Source: Endozoicomonas sp. OPT23
GTDB taxonomy: Bacteria > Pseudomonadota > Gammaproteobacteria > Pseudomonadales > Endozoicomonadaceae
DNA: 64,000 nt
Direction: 5' to 3'
Assembly (NCBI RefSeq): GCF_009653635.1
Contig: NZ_PPFD01000002.1
Location: forward strand, 186,001 to 250,000
In this document: positions 1 through 10,400 of the stretch, piece by piece
Layout of the letters: the number at the start of each line of letters is the position of its first letter
Position numbering within the stretch: position 1 is the stretch's first letter
The notes under the pieces: model-generated
Told to the model about the DNA's origin: nothing
Databases searched by the model: none
What the model saw: only the letters and a program-made list of their open reading frames with translations
Position numbers and translations under genes: made by a program

Positions 1-1288
1 CTTCCCTGACATGACGATAGCCTTGATCATCGTGAATAGCGCTGACTTCGAGATAGTCATCGGCATCGTTGTCGTTAATAGCAAACAGTTTCAGGTCACG
101 CATCACTTTGGGTGACAGATACTGCATGACAAAGCTTTCATCCTTGAAGTTCTTCATGGCGAAATGCACGGTTTCCAGCCAGTCAGTATCGACCAGATCC
201 GGGAACCAGCGTCGGTCTTCTTCCGTCGGGTGTTCACAGATACGACGGATGTCCTGAAACATGGCAAAGCCCAGAGCGTATGGGTTAATACCGCTGTAAC
301 GCTGATCGTCAAAGTCTGGTTGGTAAACGACATTAGTATGTGACTGAAGAAACTCCATGATAAAGCCTTCAGTTATGTGACCACGGTCGTACATTTCGTT
401 CATCAGTGTGTAATGCCAGAAAGTAGCCCAGCCTTCGTTCATTACCTGTGTCTGACGTTGTGGATAAAAATACTGAGCCACTTTACGAACGATACGAATG
501 AGTTCCCGCTGCCAGGTTTCCAGTAGAGGCGCATTCTTCTCAACAAAATAGAGCAGGTTCTCTTCTGGGTCTTTTGGATAACGCGGCCTTTGTTCTGTTT
601 CCTCTTCGGCTTTGATAGGCACTGTTCGCCAGAGATCGTTCAGGTTTTGCTGAATATACTCTTCCCGGTCCTTGGCTTTTGCACGTTCTTCTTCCGGTGA
701 AATAGGTCGAGGGCGTTGATAACGGTTAACTCCCTGATTTTGCAAAGCGTGGCAGGCATCAAGCAGTGTTTCTACAGCATCAACCCCATGCTTTTCTTCA
801 CACTGGGCAATATAATTTTTGGCGAACAGCAGGTAATCGATGATGGAGTCTGCATCGGTCCACTGCTGGAACAGATAGTTACCTTTGAAGAAAGAATTGT
901 GCCCATAACAGGCGTGAGCAATCACCAGTGCCTGCATCGGCATGGTGTTCTCTTCCATCAGGTAAGCAATACAGGGGTTGGAATTAATGACGATCTCATA
1001 GGCCAGCCCCATTTGACCACGCTCATAATTCTTCTGGTTGTTGAGAAACTGTTTACCGAAACTCCAGTGGTTATACATCAATGGCATGCCCACAGAGGCA
1101 TAAGCATCGAGCATTTGCTCTGAGCTGATCACTTCTATCTGGTTCGGGTAAGTGTCTAACCGATACTTTGCAGCAATCTCGGCGATCTTACCGTCGTATT
1201 GGGTCAGCAGGTCAAAGGTCCATTCAGAGTCCGTTGAAATAGGCTCTTTGGCTCTGGGACGGTCTGAAGGTCTTATCATGTCAGGCAT
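1..1288 (-). CDS. SpoVR family protein (YcgB-like), C-terminus cut by window edge
   Basis: About 429 codons are present; the family is usually near 500 residues, so the C-terminus lies beyond base 1. The product reads MPDMIRPSDRP..., with conserved SpoVR stretches such as YNHWSFGKQF, HACYGHNSFF and MNEGWATFWHYTLMNE. The start at 1288 is supported by a GGAGG box 8 nt upstream; ATG 1279 is an in-frame alternative. The start overlaps the end of yeaH by 8 bases, so the two are translationally coupled. SpoVR proteins occur with PrkA and YeaH in many proteobacteria and are tied to stress or stationary-phase physiology, but their biochemical activity is unknown. Family assignment is firm. Confidence 0.93.
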   Translation of the reverse strand, partial: MPDMIRPSDRPRAKEPISTDSEWTFDLLTQYDGKIAEIAAKYRLDTYPNQIEVISSEQMLDAYASVGMPLMYNHWSFGKQFLNNQKNYERGQMGLAYEIVINSNPCIAYLMEENTMPMQALVIAHACYGHNSFFKGNYLFQQWTDADSIIDYLLFAKNYIAQCEEKHGVDAVETLLDACHALQNQGVNRYQRPRPISPEEERAKAKDREEYIQQNLNDLWRTVPIKAEEETEQRPRYPKDPEENLLYFVEKNAPLLETWQRELIRIVRKVAQYFYPQRQTQVMNEGWATFWHYTLMNEMYDRGHITEGFIMEFLQSHTNVVYQPDFDDQRYSGINPYALGFAMFQDIRRICEHPTEEDRRWFPDLVDTDWLETVHFAMKNFKDESFVMQYLSPKVMRDLKLFAINDNDADDYLEVSAIHDDQGYRHVRE

Positions 1289-2564
1289 ACTGACCCTCCT
1301 TTTTCTCAAACAGTTTGCGGAATACCGGATAGATGTCGCCATTGTTGCGAATCTGCTGCATGGCAAAGTGTCCGGGATAATCTCTTTCTATGTCTTTGTA
1401 CTCGTACCATAAGTTCTGATGATGCCTGTCGGTAATTTCTACATAGGAGTAGTACTGGCAAACTGGTAAGAGGTTTTCGATGATAATGTTGCTGCAGCGT
1501 GAAGAATCGGCTTCCCAGTTATCACCGTCAGAAGCCTGAGCTACATAAATATTCCATTCGCTGGGGGAGTATCGATCCTTGATGATATCGTCAGACAGTG
1601 ACAGTGCACTGGAAACCACTGTGCCGCCGGTTTCACGGGCGTAGAAGAAATCGTGTTCGTTACACTCTCTGGCTTCACTGTGATGACGGATAAAGACCAC
1701 TTCAATTTGCTCATAATTCCTTTCCAGAAAAAGATAGAGCAGCAGGAAGAAACGTTTGGCTGTGTCTTTTATTTCCCGGGTCATGGAGCCGGAAACGTCC
1801 ATCACGCAGAACATGACACACTTACTGGAAGGCTGAGGCACTTTAACCAGATTGTTAAACTTCAGATCAAAGTCATCAATAAACGGCAACCGTTTAAGCT
1901 TTTTATTTAACTCGATGATTTTGTCCTGTAGCTCTTTCTTCAGAACTTCGTCAGTGTTGCTCTGGCTGACTTCCATTTCTCTGAGCTGTCGTTTAAGAGC
2001 TCGGATCTCTTTTCGCTCTTTGCCGGACAAGGCAATACGACGGGCGTGGGCTGCTTTCAGGGAGCGGACAACATTCAGGCGATCCGGTGAGCCTGCAGAA
2101 GTGTAGCCGGCGCGTTTGAGTTTGAACTCGGTGGAATCTTTCAGCTCCTTGCGCATCAGATTAGGCAGTTCCAGATCTTCAAACAGATACTCGAGAAATT
2201 CTTCACGATTAATCTGGAAGATAAAGTCATCTTCACCAGAGCCGGAGTTACTGGCATCGCCATCACCGGTTCCCTGACCGCCTCCGCCTTCAGGACGTTT
2301 GAAACGATCGCCAGTGGTGAACTCTTTATTGCCTGGATGAACCTGTTCCACACGGCCACCCTGACCATGGTGAAAGCTGGGTTCGGAAAGGTCTTTTTTT
2401 GGAATGGCAATATCACTGCCACTGTTTACGTCGGTTATGGATCGTTCATCCACTGCACCCTGAACGGCTTCCTTGACCAGTCCTTTGTAACGCCTGAGAA
2501 AACGCTGGCGATTGACCGTACTTTTCTTTTTGCCGTTGAGGCGCCGGTCGATAATCATGCTCAT
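1281..2564 (-). CDS. yeaH: YeaH/YhbH family protein (DUF444), VWA-like
   Basis: 427 residues, the normal family length. The N-terminal third is basic, then Gly-rich (about 90-110). A predicted coiled, charged stretch (about 180-225) leads into a von Willebrand A-like domain with the MIDAS motif DVSGSM at about 256-261. It is the middle gene of yeaG-yeaH-spoVR. In Escherichia coli yeaGH is a co-transcribed stress operon in which YeaG is the kinase; YeaH's own role is unknown. The coupling to spoVR and the 138-bp gap to yeaG support one transcript. Confidence 0.93.
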   Translation of the reverse strand: MSMIIDRRLNGKKKSTVNRQRFLRRYKGLVKEAVQGAVDERSITDVNSGSDIAIPKKDLSEPSFHHGQGGRVEQVHPGNKEFTTGDRFKRPEGGGGQGTGDGDASNSGSGEDDFIFQINREEFLEYLFEDLELPNLMRKELKDSTEFKLKRAGYTSAGSPDRLNVVRSLKAAHARRIALSGKERKEIRALKRQLREMEVSQSNTDEVLKKELQDKIIELNKKLKRLPFIDDFDLKFNNLVKVPQPSSKCVMFCVMDVSGSMTREIKDTAKRFFLLLYLFLERNYEQIEVVFIRHHSEARECNEHDFFYARETGGTVVSSALSLSDDIIKDRYSPSEWNIYVAQASDGDNWEADSSRCSNIIIENLLPVCQYYSYVEITDRHHQNLWYEYKDIERDYPGHFAMQQIRNNGDIYPVFRKLFEKKEGQYA

Positions 2565-2702
2565 GGGACGCTCTCCGTTGGTACTTTAGACTGCTGTCGT
2601 CTGTTGAACGAAAAGCAGTTGTGAGAAAAGCCACTGGTTGCATGTTGGTAATGCTGCCAGTGGCTGTTGCTGTCAGGATTTATAAGTCATTAACCAGAAA
2701 CC

Positions 2703-4625
2703 TTACTGTGACTTACGAACCCTTATGTACCACTCGGACAGCAGTCGAACCTGTTTCTCGGTGTAACCGTACTCCACCATACGCTCAACAAAATCAGCGT
2801 GTTTGCGCTGGTCGTCGTTGGAACTCTTGGCATTGAAAGAGATAACCGGCAGCAGGTCTTCCGTGTTGGAGAACATCTTCTTCTCGATCACCGTACGCAT
2901 CTTTTCATAGCTCAACCAGCTTGGGTTTCTGCCATCGTTGTGCGCCTTGGCTCTGAGTACAAAGTTGACTACTTCATTACGGAAGTCTTTAGGGTTAGCT
3001 ATGCCTGCAGGCTTCTCGATCTTCTCCAACTCATCGTTCAAGGCACCACGATCCAGAATATGGCCAGTATCCGGATCACGGAATTCCTGATCCTGAATCC
3101 AGAAATCAGCGTAAGTGATATAGCGATCAAAGATGTTCTGACCGTAATCGGAGTAAGACTCCAGATAAGCTGTCTGAATTTCCTTGCCCAGGAATTCAAC
3201 GTATTTAGGCGTCAGATATTCCTTGATGAACCGAAGGTAACGGTCGTGTGTTTCATCCGGGAATTGCTGCTGTTCAATTTGCTGCTCCAGCACATACATC
3301 AGATGAACCGGGTTGGCGGCAACTTCTGTAGAGTCGAAGTTGAAGACCTTGGACAGAATCTTGAAAGCAAAGCGGGTGGACAAACCATCCATACCTTCAT
3401 CCACGCCTGCTGCATCTTTGTATTCCTGCAAAGGCTTGGCATTGGGGTCTGTATCCTTCAGGTTTTCGCCGTTATAGACTTTCATTTTGGAGTAGAGAGA
3501 GGAATTCTCAGGTTCCTTGATACGAGACAGAACGGTGAACTGAGCCAGCATCTTCAGAGTGTCCGGTGCGCATGGTGAAGCTTTCAGAGAGCTGTGTTCC
3601 AGTAACTTCTCGTAGATGTGTACTTCTTCATCAATGCGTGTGCAATACGGCACCTTGACGATGTTCACCCGATCGATAAAGGCTTCGTTGGTCTTGTTGT
3701 TTCTGAAAGACTGCCACTCAGATTCGTTGGAGTGAGCCAGCAACACGCCTTCGAACGGAATAGCGCCCATGCCTTCGGTAGGGTTGTAATTACCTTCCTG
3801 AGTTGCCGTTAGCAATGGGTGCAGCACTTTCACCGGTGCTTTAAACATCTCAACGAATTCCATGATGCCCTGGTTGGCTCGGCAAAGCGCACCGGAGAAA
3901 CTGTAGGCATCTGGATCGTCTTGAGAGAATTCTTCCAGCTGACGAATATCAACCTTACCAACAAGGCTGGAAATATCCTGATTGTTTTCATCACCGGGTT
4001 CGGTTTTGGCAATAGCAATTTGATTCAACTGGCTTGGGTAGATTTTAACAACCCGGAACTTTGAAAGATCACCCTTGTATTCCTGAAGTCTTTTAACCGC
4101 CCATGGGGACATGATGTATTTTAAATAGCGACCGGGAATACCGAATTCCTCGGTTAAAATACGACCGTCTTCGTCCGGATTAAAAAGTCCCAGTGGTGAT
4201 TCAAAAACAGGTGATCCTTTAATGGCATAAAACGGCTGAATTTCCATTAATGCTTTCAGGCGTTCAGCCAATGATGATTTACCGCCACCCACAGGACCCA
4301 GTAAATAAAGAATCTGTTTCTTTTCTTCCAACCCCTGGGCAGCGTGTTTGAAATAGGACACGATTTGTTCAATGGCTTCTTCCATGCCATAAAACTCTTC
4401 AAATGCCGGGTAACGTTTAATCAGTTTGTTAGAAAATATACGACTGAGTCGCGGATCTCGGGAAGTGTCGACAATTTCCGGTTCACCAATAGCTGACAGC
4501 ATTCGTTCAGCTGCATTGGAATAGGCTCCGGGGTCTGATTTGCAGAGGTCGAGATATTCCTGCAGGCTCATTTCTTCCTGGCGGGTAGACTCATACCTTT
4601 GCTGGAAGTGTGAAAATATAGACAT
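2703..4625 (-). CDS. yeaG: PrkA/YeaG family serine protein kinase
   Basis: 640 residues, full length for the family. An AAA+ like N-terminal part carries the Walker A motif GPVGGGKS at about 110-117, followed by the PrkA C-terminal kinase region. In E. coli YeaG is a protein kinase expressed under nutrient stress, with a role in stationary-phase adaptation. It is the first gene of the operon with yeaH and spoVR. A G-rich stretch just before the ATG (AGGGGGCC on the minus strand) can act as the ribosome site. The unusually AT-rich 0.5-kb region upstream probably holds the promoter. Confidence 0.95.
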   Translation of the reverse strand: MSIFSHFQQRYESTRQEEMSLQEYLDLCKSDPGAYSNAAERMLSAIGEPEIVDTSRDPRLSRIFSNKLIKRYPAFEEFYGMEEAIEQIVSYFKHAAQGLEEKKQILYLLGPVGGGKSSLAERLKALMEIQPFYAIKGSPVFESPLGLFNPDEDGRILTEEFGIPGRYLKYIMSPWAVKRLQEYKGDLSKFRVVKIYPSQLNQIAIAKTEPGDENNQDISSLVGKVDIRQLEEFSQDDPDAYSFSGALCRANQGIMEFVEMFKAPVKVLHPLLTATQEGNYNPTEGMGAIPFEGVLLAHSNESEWQSFRNNKTNEAFIDRVNIVKVPYCTRIDEEVHIYEKLLEHSSLKASPCAPDTLKMLAQFTVLSRIKEPENSSLYSKMKVYNGENLKDTDPNAKPLQEYKDAAGVDEGMDGLSTRFAFKILSKVFNFDSTEVAANPVHLMYVLEQQIEQQQFPDETHDRYLRFIKEYLTPKYVEFLGKEIQTAYLESYSDYGQNIFDRYITYADFWIQDQEFRDPDTGHILDRGALNDELEKIEKPAGIANPKDFRNEVVNFVLRAKAHNDGRNPSWLSYEKMRTVIEKKMFSNTEDLLPVISFNAKSSNDDQRKHADFVERMVEYGYTEKQVRLLSEWYIRVRKSQ

Positions 4626-5122
4626 GCGTTTGGCCCCCTATCGCCCGGCCCTCCATGGACATTCCTAAAGAATATGGGCGTACTTATTTATTGTTAGGTT
4701 ACGATCTCTCAATTCTTTTTATTGCCATCCTACGACAGTGATCTATTAATCAAATGTCGTAGATCAGTATTTATAGTTATAGAGGGAATTGAAAATTAAG
4801 TCTATGATTTTTGGAGGTAATTAATTGATTTTAAAAGGAGTTTTATTTTTTTTGTGCGGAGTTATTTTTTCTAATGTATAGGACGTAAAAAAATTAATAC
4901 AGTGAAAATAATTGAACGATGTATTCTTTGATGTATTTCTACTGTCTTCCTGGTTATTAAAATAATTTCTTTATCTTCTTCATTTATCTAGGGAATTTCG
5001 ATATTTTTTAAATATAAGGATGATCGGTTTTTAGTGGTTATAAAACCTTCAATACCAACGTTTATTGTCTGCAAACGCCGATATCAAAGATGATTCAAAA
5101 AAATAGCACGACAGTGGAATAA
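4626..5122. other. AT-rich intergenic region upstream of yeaG
   Basis: About 500 bases with no convincing gene, much richer in A/T than the flanking genes (long runs of A and T through 4780-5040). It is the leader of the yeaG operon and the 3' flank of the acyltransferase gene. I looked for a sigma-54 promoter (GG and GC spaced 10 bases) on the minus strand because E. coli yeaG can be nitrogen-controlled, and found no convincing match. Its function is unresolved. Confidence 0.5.
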
Positions 5123-6016
5123 TTAGTTGTTCAGTTTCTTCTTAAGTTTAAAACGATCATAGTGCCATACCCATAGCTCCGGGTGTTGACTGATCACTTC
5201 TTCCATCTTGTGAATCAGGCGTTGAAGGTTGTTGGCGGCATCAGATTTATGGCTACCTGTCAGCTCGGGTTCAAATCGTTCAAAGTGCAGCTGCCACTCA
5301 CCATTTTTCATGGTGCAGTAGTGGAACAGTATGGGCGCTTTTAACAACTGGGCTGTCATAACTCCAGTGGCAGGTGCGGAGGTTTCCTGACCAAAAAATG
5401 TCACGGGCATTTCTCTTGAGCGAAGGTCACTGTAAAGAAAAACCATTTTTTTCTGCTTTATGGATTTGAATACAGCGGTTGGATCACCACGTTGTATAAA
5501 GTCGATACCAGCCTGTTCAAGCGCGTGCCTGCCAAGACTGTTTGCCAGAGGAGACTGTTTACCTGCCCCAATCAGAGTGTTCGCTGGAAATCCATGTTCA
5601 GCTGCAGCAAGGGTTCCTATATCTGGCGGTCCCATATGCAGAGAAATGACGACGGCTCCACGGTCCTCAGCAACAGCTTCTTTCATCACGTCCAGGTTAT
5701 GGAGTTGATAGGGTGTTTTTCTCAACCTGGGGAGTGACAACAAATATGTTAACGAGTAGGTAGATGACTTTCTGGCAATGGCATCACATTGCTCTGGTGT
5801 TATATTCGGTTGTGTAAGTTTGAGGGCGGCTCTGGCAATTTTACCTTTCTTTCGATCAAGAACTCTTCCACCCAACTCAGCCAGAGTGTTGTAAAAGAAT
5901 GAAGGCAGTTTGCTTAATAAACGGATCAGTGTTTTGGCAAAAAAATCCGTCCAGAAAAATTTACTCATTTTATTTATTCTTATCCCTTCTGTGGGACTGA
6001 GTGTAGTATCTGACAT
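5123..6016 (-). CDS. LpxL/HtrB-family lysophospholipid/lipid A acyltransferase
   Basis: 297 residues. The LpxL family HX4D catalytic motif is visible as HMGPPD (about 127-132), and RGAVVISLHMG resembles the LpxL active-site strand. LpxL-type enzymes add secondary acyl chains to lipid A at the inner membrane, but remote members acylate other lipids or are parts of aryl-polyene clusters, so the substrate is not fixed here. Met17 (MSKFFWTDFF) is an alternative start because the first 16 residues look unlike the family. The gene is monocistronic in this window. Confidence 0.85.
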   Translation of the reverse strand: MSDTTLSPTEGIRINKMSKFFWTDFFAKTLIRLLSKLPSFFYNTLAELGGRVLDRKKGKIARAALKLTQPNITPEQCDAIARKSSTYSLTYLLSLPRLRKTPYQLHNLDVMKEAVAEDRGAVVISLHMGPPDIGTLAAAEHGFPANTLIGAGKQSPLANSLGRHALEQAGIDFIQRGDPTAVFKSIKQKKMVFLYSDLRSREMPVTFFGQETSAPATGVMTAQLLKAPILFHYCTMKNGEWQLHFERFEPELTGSHKSDAANNLQRLIHKMEEVISQHPELWVWHYDRFKLKKKLNN

Positions 6017-6400
6017 GATTGATTGGAATCCTCAAATAAAAAGAGACACACTCCCAGGGGAATCGATAGAAGGTATGAGTGTTAATTTTGGCGCAGTATA
6101 AAGCACATCCTGTGCACAATAAGTGACCCTATACAGAGATTTTGTTTGAATTTTGTACGGAGGTAATTCAGGTCAAAAGTTTTTGCAGAAGTTTTCTGAG
6201 TAGGTAAGATGACTTTCTTAATTGTAGAAAAAATATAAATATAATGAACTTTCAGCTTTGTTCTGAGTCTACTAAGTGATTGATTTAAAAAGAACTGTCT
6301 CCAATTTCTAAAATTTGGGACTAATAATAACGATAACTCGGTATTCGACCATAATCAGTACGCTGGTTGTTGTAGTACCCAGACATACGAATTCAGAAGT

Positions 6401-6465
6401 TGTTTGCTCGCCTGGGCGGACAAACAGCAATCTAATATTCGATTGCGTGTGTCTATACACTTAGC
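6401..6465 (+). repeat. Hairpin-plus-tail repeat, copy 1
   Basis: An imperfect hairpin (TGTTTGCTCGCC at 6401-6412, pairing with GGCGGACAAACA to 6426) is followed by a tail containing CAATCTAATATTCGATT and GTGTCTAT. The same arrangement of a GC-rich hairpin with related tail sequence recurs at 40277-40345 and, more weakly, at 25761-25826. It lies in the otherwise gene-free stretch 6017-6477 upstream of the TauE/SafE gene. The rest of that stretch is AT-rich with no recognisable feature. Confidence 0.55.
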
Positions 6466-6477
6466 TGTTTCGCGGGA

Positions 6478-7275
6478 ATGCGTTCAATGATTTTTCTTTC
6501 TTATCTGATTTTAGGGGCTCTGGCTGGAACTTTGGCTGGTTTGTTCGGCATTGGTGGCGGGCTGATTATCGTGCCTGCCCTTGTTTATAGTTTTCAGGTT
6601 CAGGGTGTTGCCCCCGAAATCTTGACACATCTTGCTGTTGGAACCTCTCTGGCAACCATCGTTGTTACTTCAATCAGTTCCATTAAGGCTCATCATGCGA
6701 GAGGTGCCGTTCAATGGCCGATGTTTGTGGTGCTGGCCGCCGGTATTCTTTTAGGCTCCTGGTTAGGTGTTTTGACAGCAACACAGATGAGTGGGCAAAC
6801 CCTGCAAAGGGCTATCGGGATATTTGCTCTCACTGTGGCTGTAAAAATGTGGTTTGGCTTCAAGGTTGCAGAAGGTAGTACAACGCCAGGAAAACCGGTA
6901 ATGGTTCTGGCTGGCAGTATTATTGGCTGGGCATCCAGTATTTTTGGAATCGGTGGCGGTACCTTATCGGTGCCGTTTCTGAGAAGGTGTCATTTAACCA
7001 TGGGTAAGGCGGTGGCGACTTCAGCAGCCTGCGGCTTGCCGATTGCTATTATGGGGACCAGTGCCAATATTTATCTTGGGCATGGTAACCCTCTGTTGCC
7101 GGAGATGAGTACTGGTTTTGTTTACTGGCCAGCATTTGTAGGTATTGTTCTGGCGAGTATGTTCTTTGCCCGGCTTGGTGCGCATCTGGCACACAGTCTT
7201 CCTTCCGATAAGCTTCAGAAAATGTTTGCGGTCTTTTTGATGCTGGTGGGAATGGAATTCCTGATTGCGGCTTGA
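6478..7275 (+). CDS. TauE/SafE-family sulfite/organosulfur anion permease
   Basis: 265 residues, nearly all hydrophobic, with the duplicated family signature FGIGGGLIIVPAL (about 23-35) and FGIGGGTLSVPF (about 159-170), one at the head of each half. TauE/SafE (DUF81) proteins are multi-pass inner-membrane transporters for sulfite, sulfoacetate or related anions. The substrate cannot be read from sequence, and the neighbours give no sulfur context. The ATG is the first in a frame that opens directly at the membrane segment; no strong ribosome site is seen. Confidence 0.9.
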   Translation: MRSMIFLSYLILGALAGTLAGLFGIGGGLIIVPALVYSFQVQGVAPEILTHLAVGTSLATIVVTSISSIKAHHARGAVQWPMFVVLAAGILLGSWLGVLTATQMSGQTLQRAIGIFALTVAVKMWFGFKVAEGSTTPGKPVMVLAGSIIGWASSIFGIGGGTLSVPFLRRCHLTMGKAVATSAACGLPIAIMGTSANIYLGHGNPLLPEMSTGFVYWPAFVGIVLASMFFARLGAHLAHSLPSDKLQKMFAVFLMLVGMEFLIAA

Positions 7276-7311
7276 TGGCAGCTCAATACCAAAAGCGGGT
7301 TTAAAAGATGG

Positions 7312-7363
7312 CTTTGATAGAGCACTTCAATAGAGCGCTTTAATGGAGAGTTTTAATAGAAAG
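7312..7363. repeat. Four degenerate 13-bp tandem repeats
   Basis: Four consecutive 13-base units: CTTTGATAGAGCA, CTTCAATAGAGCG, CTTTAATGGAGAG and TTTTAATAGAAAG. They start 36 bases after the TauE/SafE stop and sit between it and the convergent RND gene. The unit length is not a multiple of three, and no gene crosses the array. Confidence 0.6.
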
Positions 7364-7495
7364 CTGACCAGTAAAAGTTTGGGGTATTTACCGGTCAGCA
7401 TTACCATACGTCTCTAGTAGTTTCTCAAATAATGATGTCCTCCTGCTTTCCTCTGTTGAATGGCTCAAAACTGAGAGTCTTGAGCCATATTCCGG

Positions 7496-10400
7496 TTAGC
7501 TGTTCGTAATAGCAGGTAATGGTTGTCTTTCTGCCTTTGAAAGAAAAGTATAGAGCACTGGCACTACAAACAGGGTGAAGAGTGTTCCGATACTCATGCC
7601 GCTGGCAATGACAAGGCCGATAGAATAACGACTGGCTGCACCTGCTCCAGATGCACTCAATAGTGGCAGAACACCAAGAACCATTGCTGCTGTGGTCATC
7701 AATACAGGGCGCAGTCGTATGGTTGCAGCCTGCTGTACGGCTTCCAACCGAGTCAATTCAGGATTCTCATCTCGCAACTGGTTAGCAAATTCGACAATAA
7801 GAATACCGTGCTTAGTGATCAGTCCTACCAGTGTTACCAGACCAATCTGGGTGTAGATGTTCAATGTTGCATAACCCAGAGCGATGGGAACCATTGCCCC
7901 GAACAGTGACAGTGGCACACTGAATAGAATCACCAGCGGATCTCGGAAACTTTCAAACTGAGCTGCCAGCACCAGAAAGATCACGATAATAGCGAAGAGC
8001 ATTATCAGGCCAAGGGCGTTACCTTCCTTGATAAACTGCCTGGATTCACCTTCGTAATCAAAACTGTAACCGTTTGGTGCAAGCTCTTTCGCCTTGGTCT
8101 GCAGAAATTCAAGTGCCTGACCCATGCTGGTGCCAGGAATCAACATACCCTGAATCTTGGCAGAGTTGAGCTGCTGGAATTGGGTCAGTGAGTTAGGTTG
8201 TACTCCCTGTTCGATGGATACCAGGGTTGCCAGAGAAACCATGTCGCCACTGATCGTTCTGACCTGATAGCGTCCCAGCCACTCCTGGGTCATACGAAAT
8301 TCCTGAGCAGCCTGAGGAATAACTTTGTAACTGCGACCATCAAGAGAGAAGCGGTTCACTTCACTGCTACCAAGCATGGTAGCCAGAGTGTTGGCAATGT
8401 CCTGCATGCTGACACCCAGTTCACCCGCCAGTTTACGATTGATGTTGACCTGGATCTCAGGCTTATCAAAACGCAGGTCACTCTTGGCAAACATAAACAG
8501 ACCAGACTTCATGGCTTCCTGAACCAGCTGACCAGAAATGTCGTTCAGATCCTGATAGCTGTTGGTACTGGTCAGAATAAACTGAACGGGCAGGCCACTG
8601 CCTGCTCCCGGCAACGAAGAACCGGCAAAGGTAAAGACGTTCAGTCCGGTTACCTGTGACATGTACTGGTTCTGAAGCTGCTGCTGAATATCTGCCAGCC
8701 CACGCTCCCGCTGATCCCATGGTTTCAGCAACATACCAAAAATAGACGAACCTGGGTCATTGATAATGAACGAGTGAGAGTACTCGGGGAAGGATTCGAA
8801 AAAGCCTTCGTACGCGGACGTGTACTTGTTCATGTAATCCAGGTTGGAATATCTCGGCGCTTCAGAGACACCGAAAATAATGCCCTTGTCTTCCTGAGGA
8901 GCCAGTTCCTTGCCGCTGAGCATATAGAGTGCTGGCAAACTGAGAATGATCACTACCATAGTCAGAATAGTGACAGAACGATACTTCAGCATATCGCTCA
9001 GGGCACGACCATAGAGTCTGCTGAACCTGTCGAACAGCTTATCCAGCTTTGCGGCAAGACCGCCACTGGAGGTATGACGAATCATCTTTGATGCCATCAT
9101 GGGTGACAGTGTTAAAGCGATAACACCGGAAATAATAACGGCACCGGCCAGTGTAAAAGCGAACTCCTGAAACAGCGCGCCGGTCAAACCACCCACAAAA
9201 CCAATAGGTGCATAAACAGCTGCCAGAGTAATGGTCATGGAAATAACCGGAGAAGCTATCTCTCTGGCACCCACAATCGCTGCCTGAAAAGGTTTAAGCC
9301 CTGCTTCGATATGCCGGTGCACGTTTTCCACTACGACGATAGCGTCATCAACCACCAACCCTATGGCAAGAACTAGTGCCAGTAGCGTCAACAGGTTGAT
9401 GCTGTAACCCATGGCCATCATGAAAAACAGTGCGCCAATCAGGGACAGCGGAATAGTGATAACCGGAATCAGAACAATACGGAACGAACCCAGAAACAGG
9501 AAAACCACCAGAACAACGATCAGAGTCGCTTCACCCAGAGTTCGAACCACTTCATCAATAGAAGAACGAATAAAGTCGGTAGCGTCGTAAGCAACGGTGA
9601 TGATCATGCCGACAGGCTGTTGTGCCTGAATCTCCGGAAGTACTTCCAGAACGTTATCAATGACATCAATAGGGTTAGCGCCCGGAGCTGCTTTTACGGT
9701 CAGGTAAAGCGATTCTTCTCCTTTGTAGCCTGTGAAATTATTGGGATTTGCTGCACTCAGTTCTGTTTTGGCGACATCGCCAAGACGTACGACACCTTTA
9801 TCCTGGTCACTGCGAATAATCAGACGGGCGAAGTCCTCAGCAGAACTGATATCGGTAGCAGCGTTGACATCAATGACGGTCCATTCACTCTTGGTAGAGC
9901 CGGCTGCAGCCAGAAAGTTATTACTGGCCAGTGCACTTCTGACGTCCTGAGCGGTGACATTGAAGGCTGTCATTTTCAGTGGATCAAGCCATACCCGCAT
10001 GGAGTAAGTCTTTGCACCATCAATACCAATAGAGCCAACACCGGGAAGGGTTGCCAGTCGTGGTTGTACGGCACGGTCCAGATAGTCGGTCATCTGCTCG
10101 ATGGACTGGGTATCACTCTGTACCCGGATATACATCAAAGCAGGGGAAAAAGTGCCCTTGGTAATAACCGGCGATTCCGCCTCGGCAGGCAGAACAGTGC
10201 GGGCCTCGTTTACCTTGGCCATGATCTCGGAGAGCGCCGACGAGGAGTTAAAGCCTCGCTCAATATGCACCTCAATAACAGAGCTGCCCTGATTGCTTCT
10301 TGATGAGATATATTCAATGCCTTCCGCAGAAGCAATACGCTGCTGCAAAGGTGTGGTTATAAACCCCTGAATCAACCGGGCACTGGCGCCGGGGTAAACA

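Noticed and set aside
4626-5122. Hidden small gene in the AT-rich yeaG leader
   Set aside because: Stop codons are frequent in all frames and no short frame has a ribosome site.
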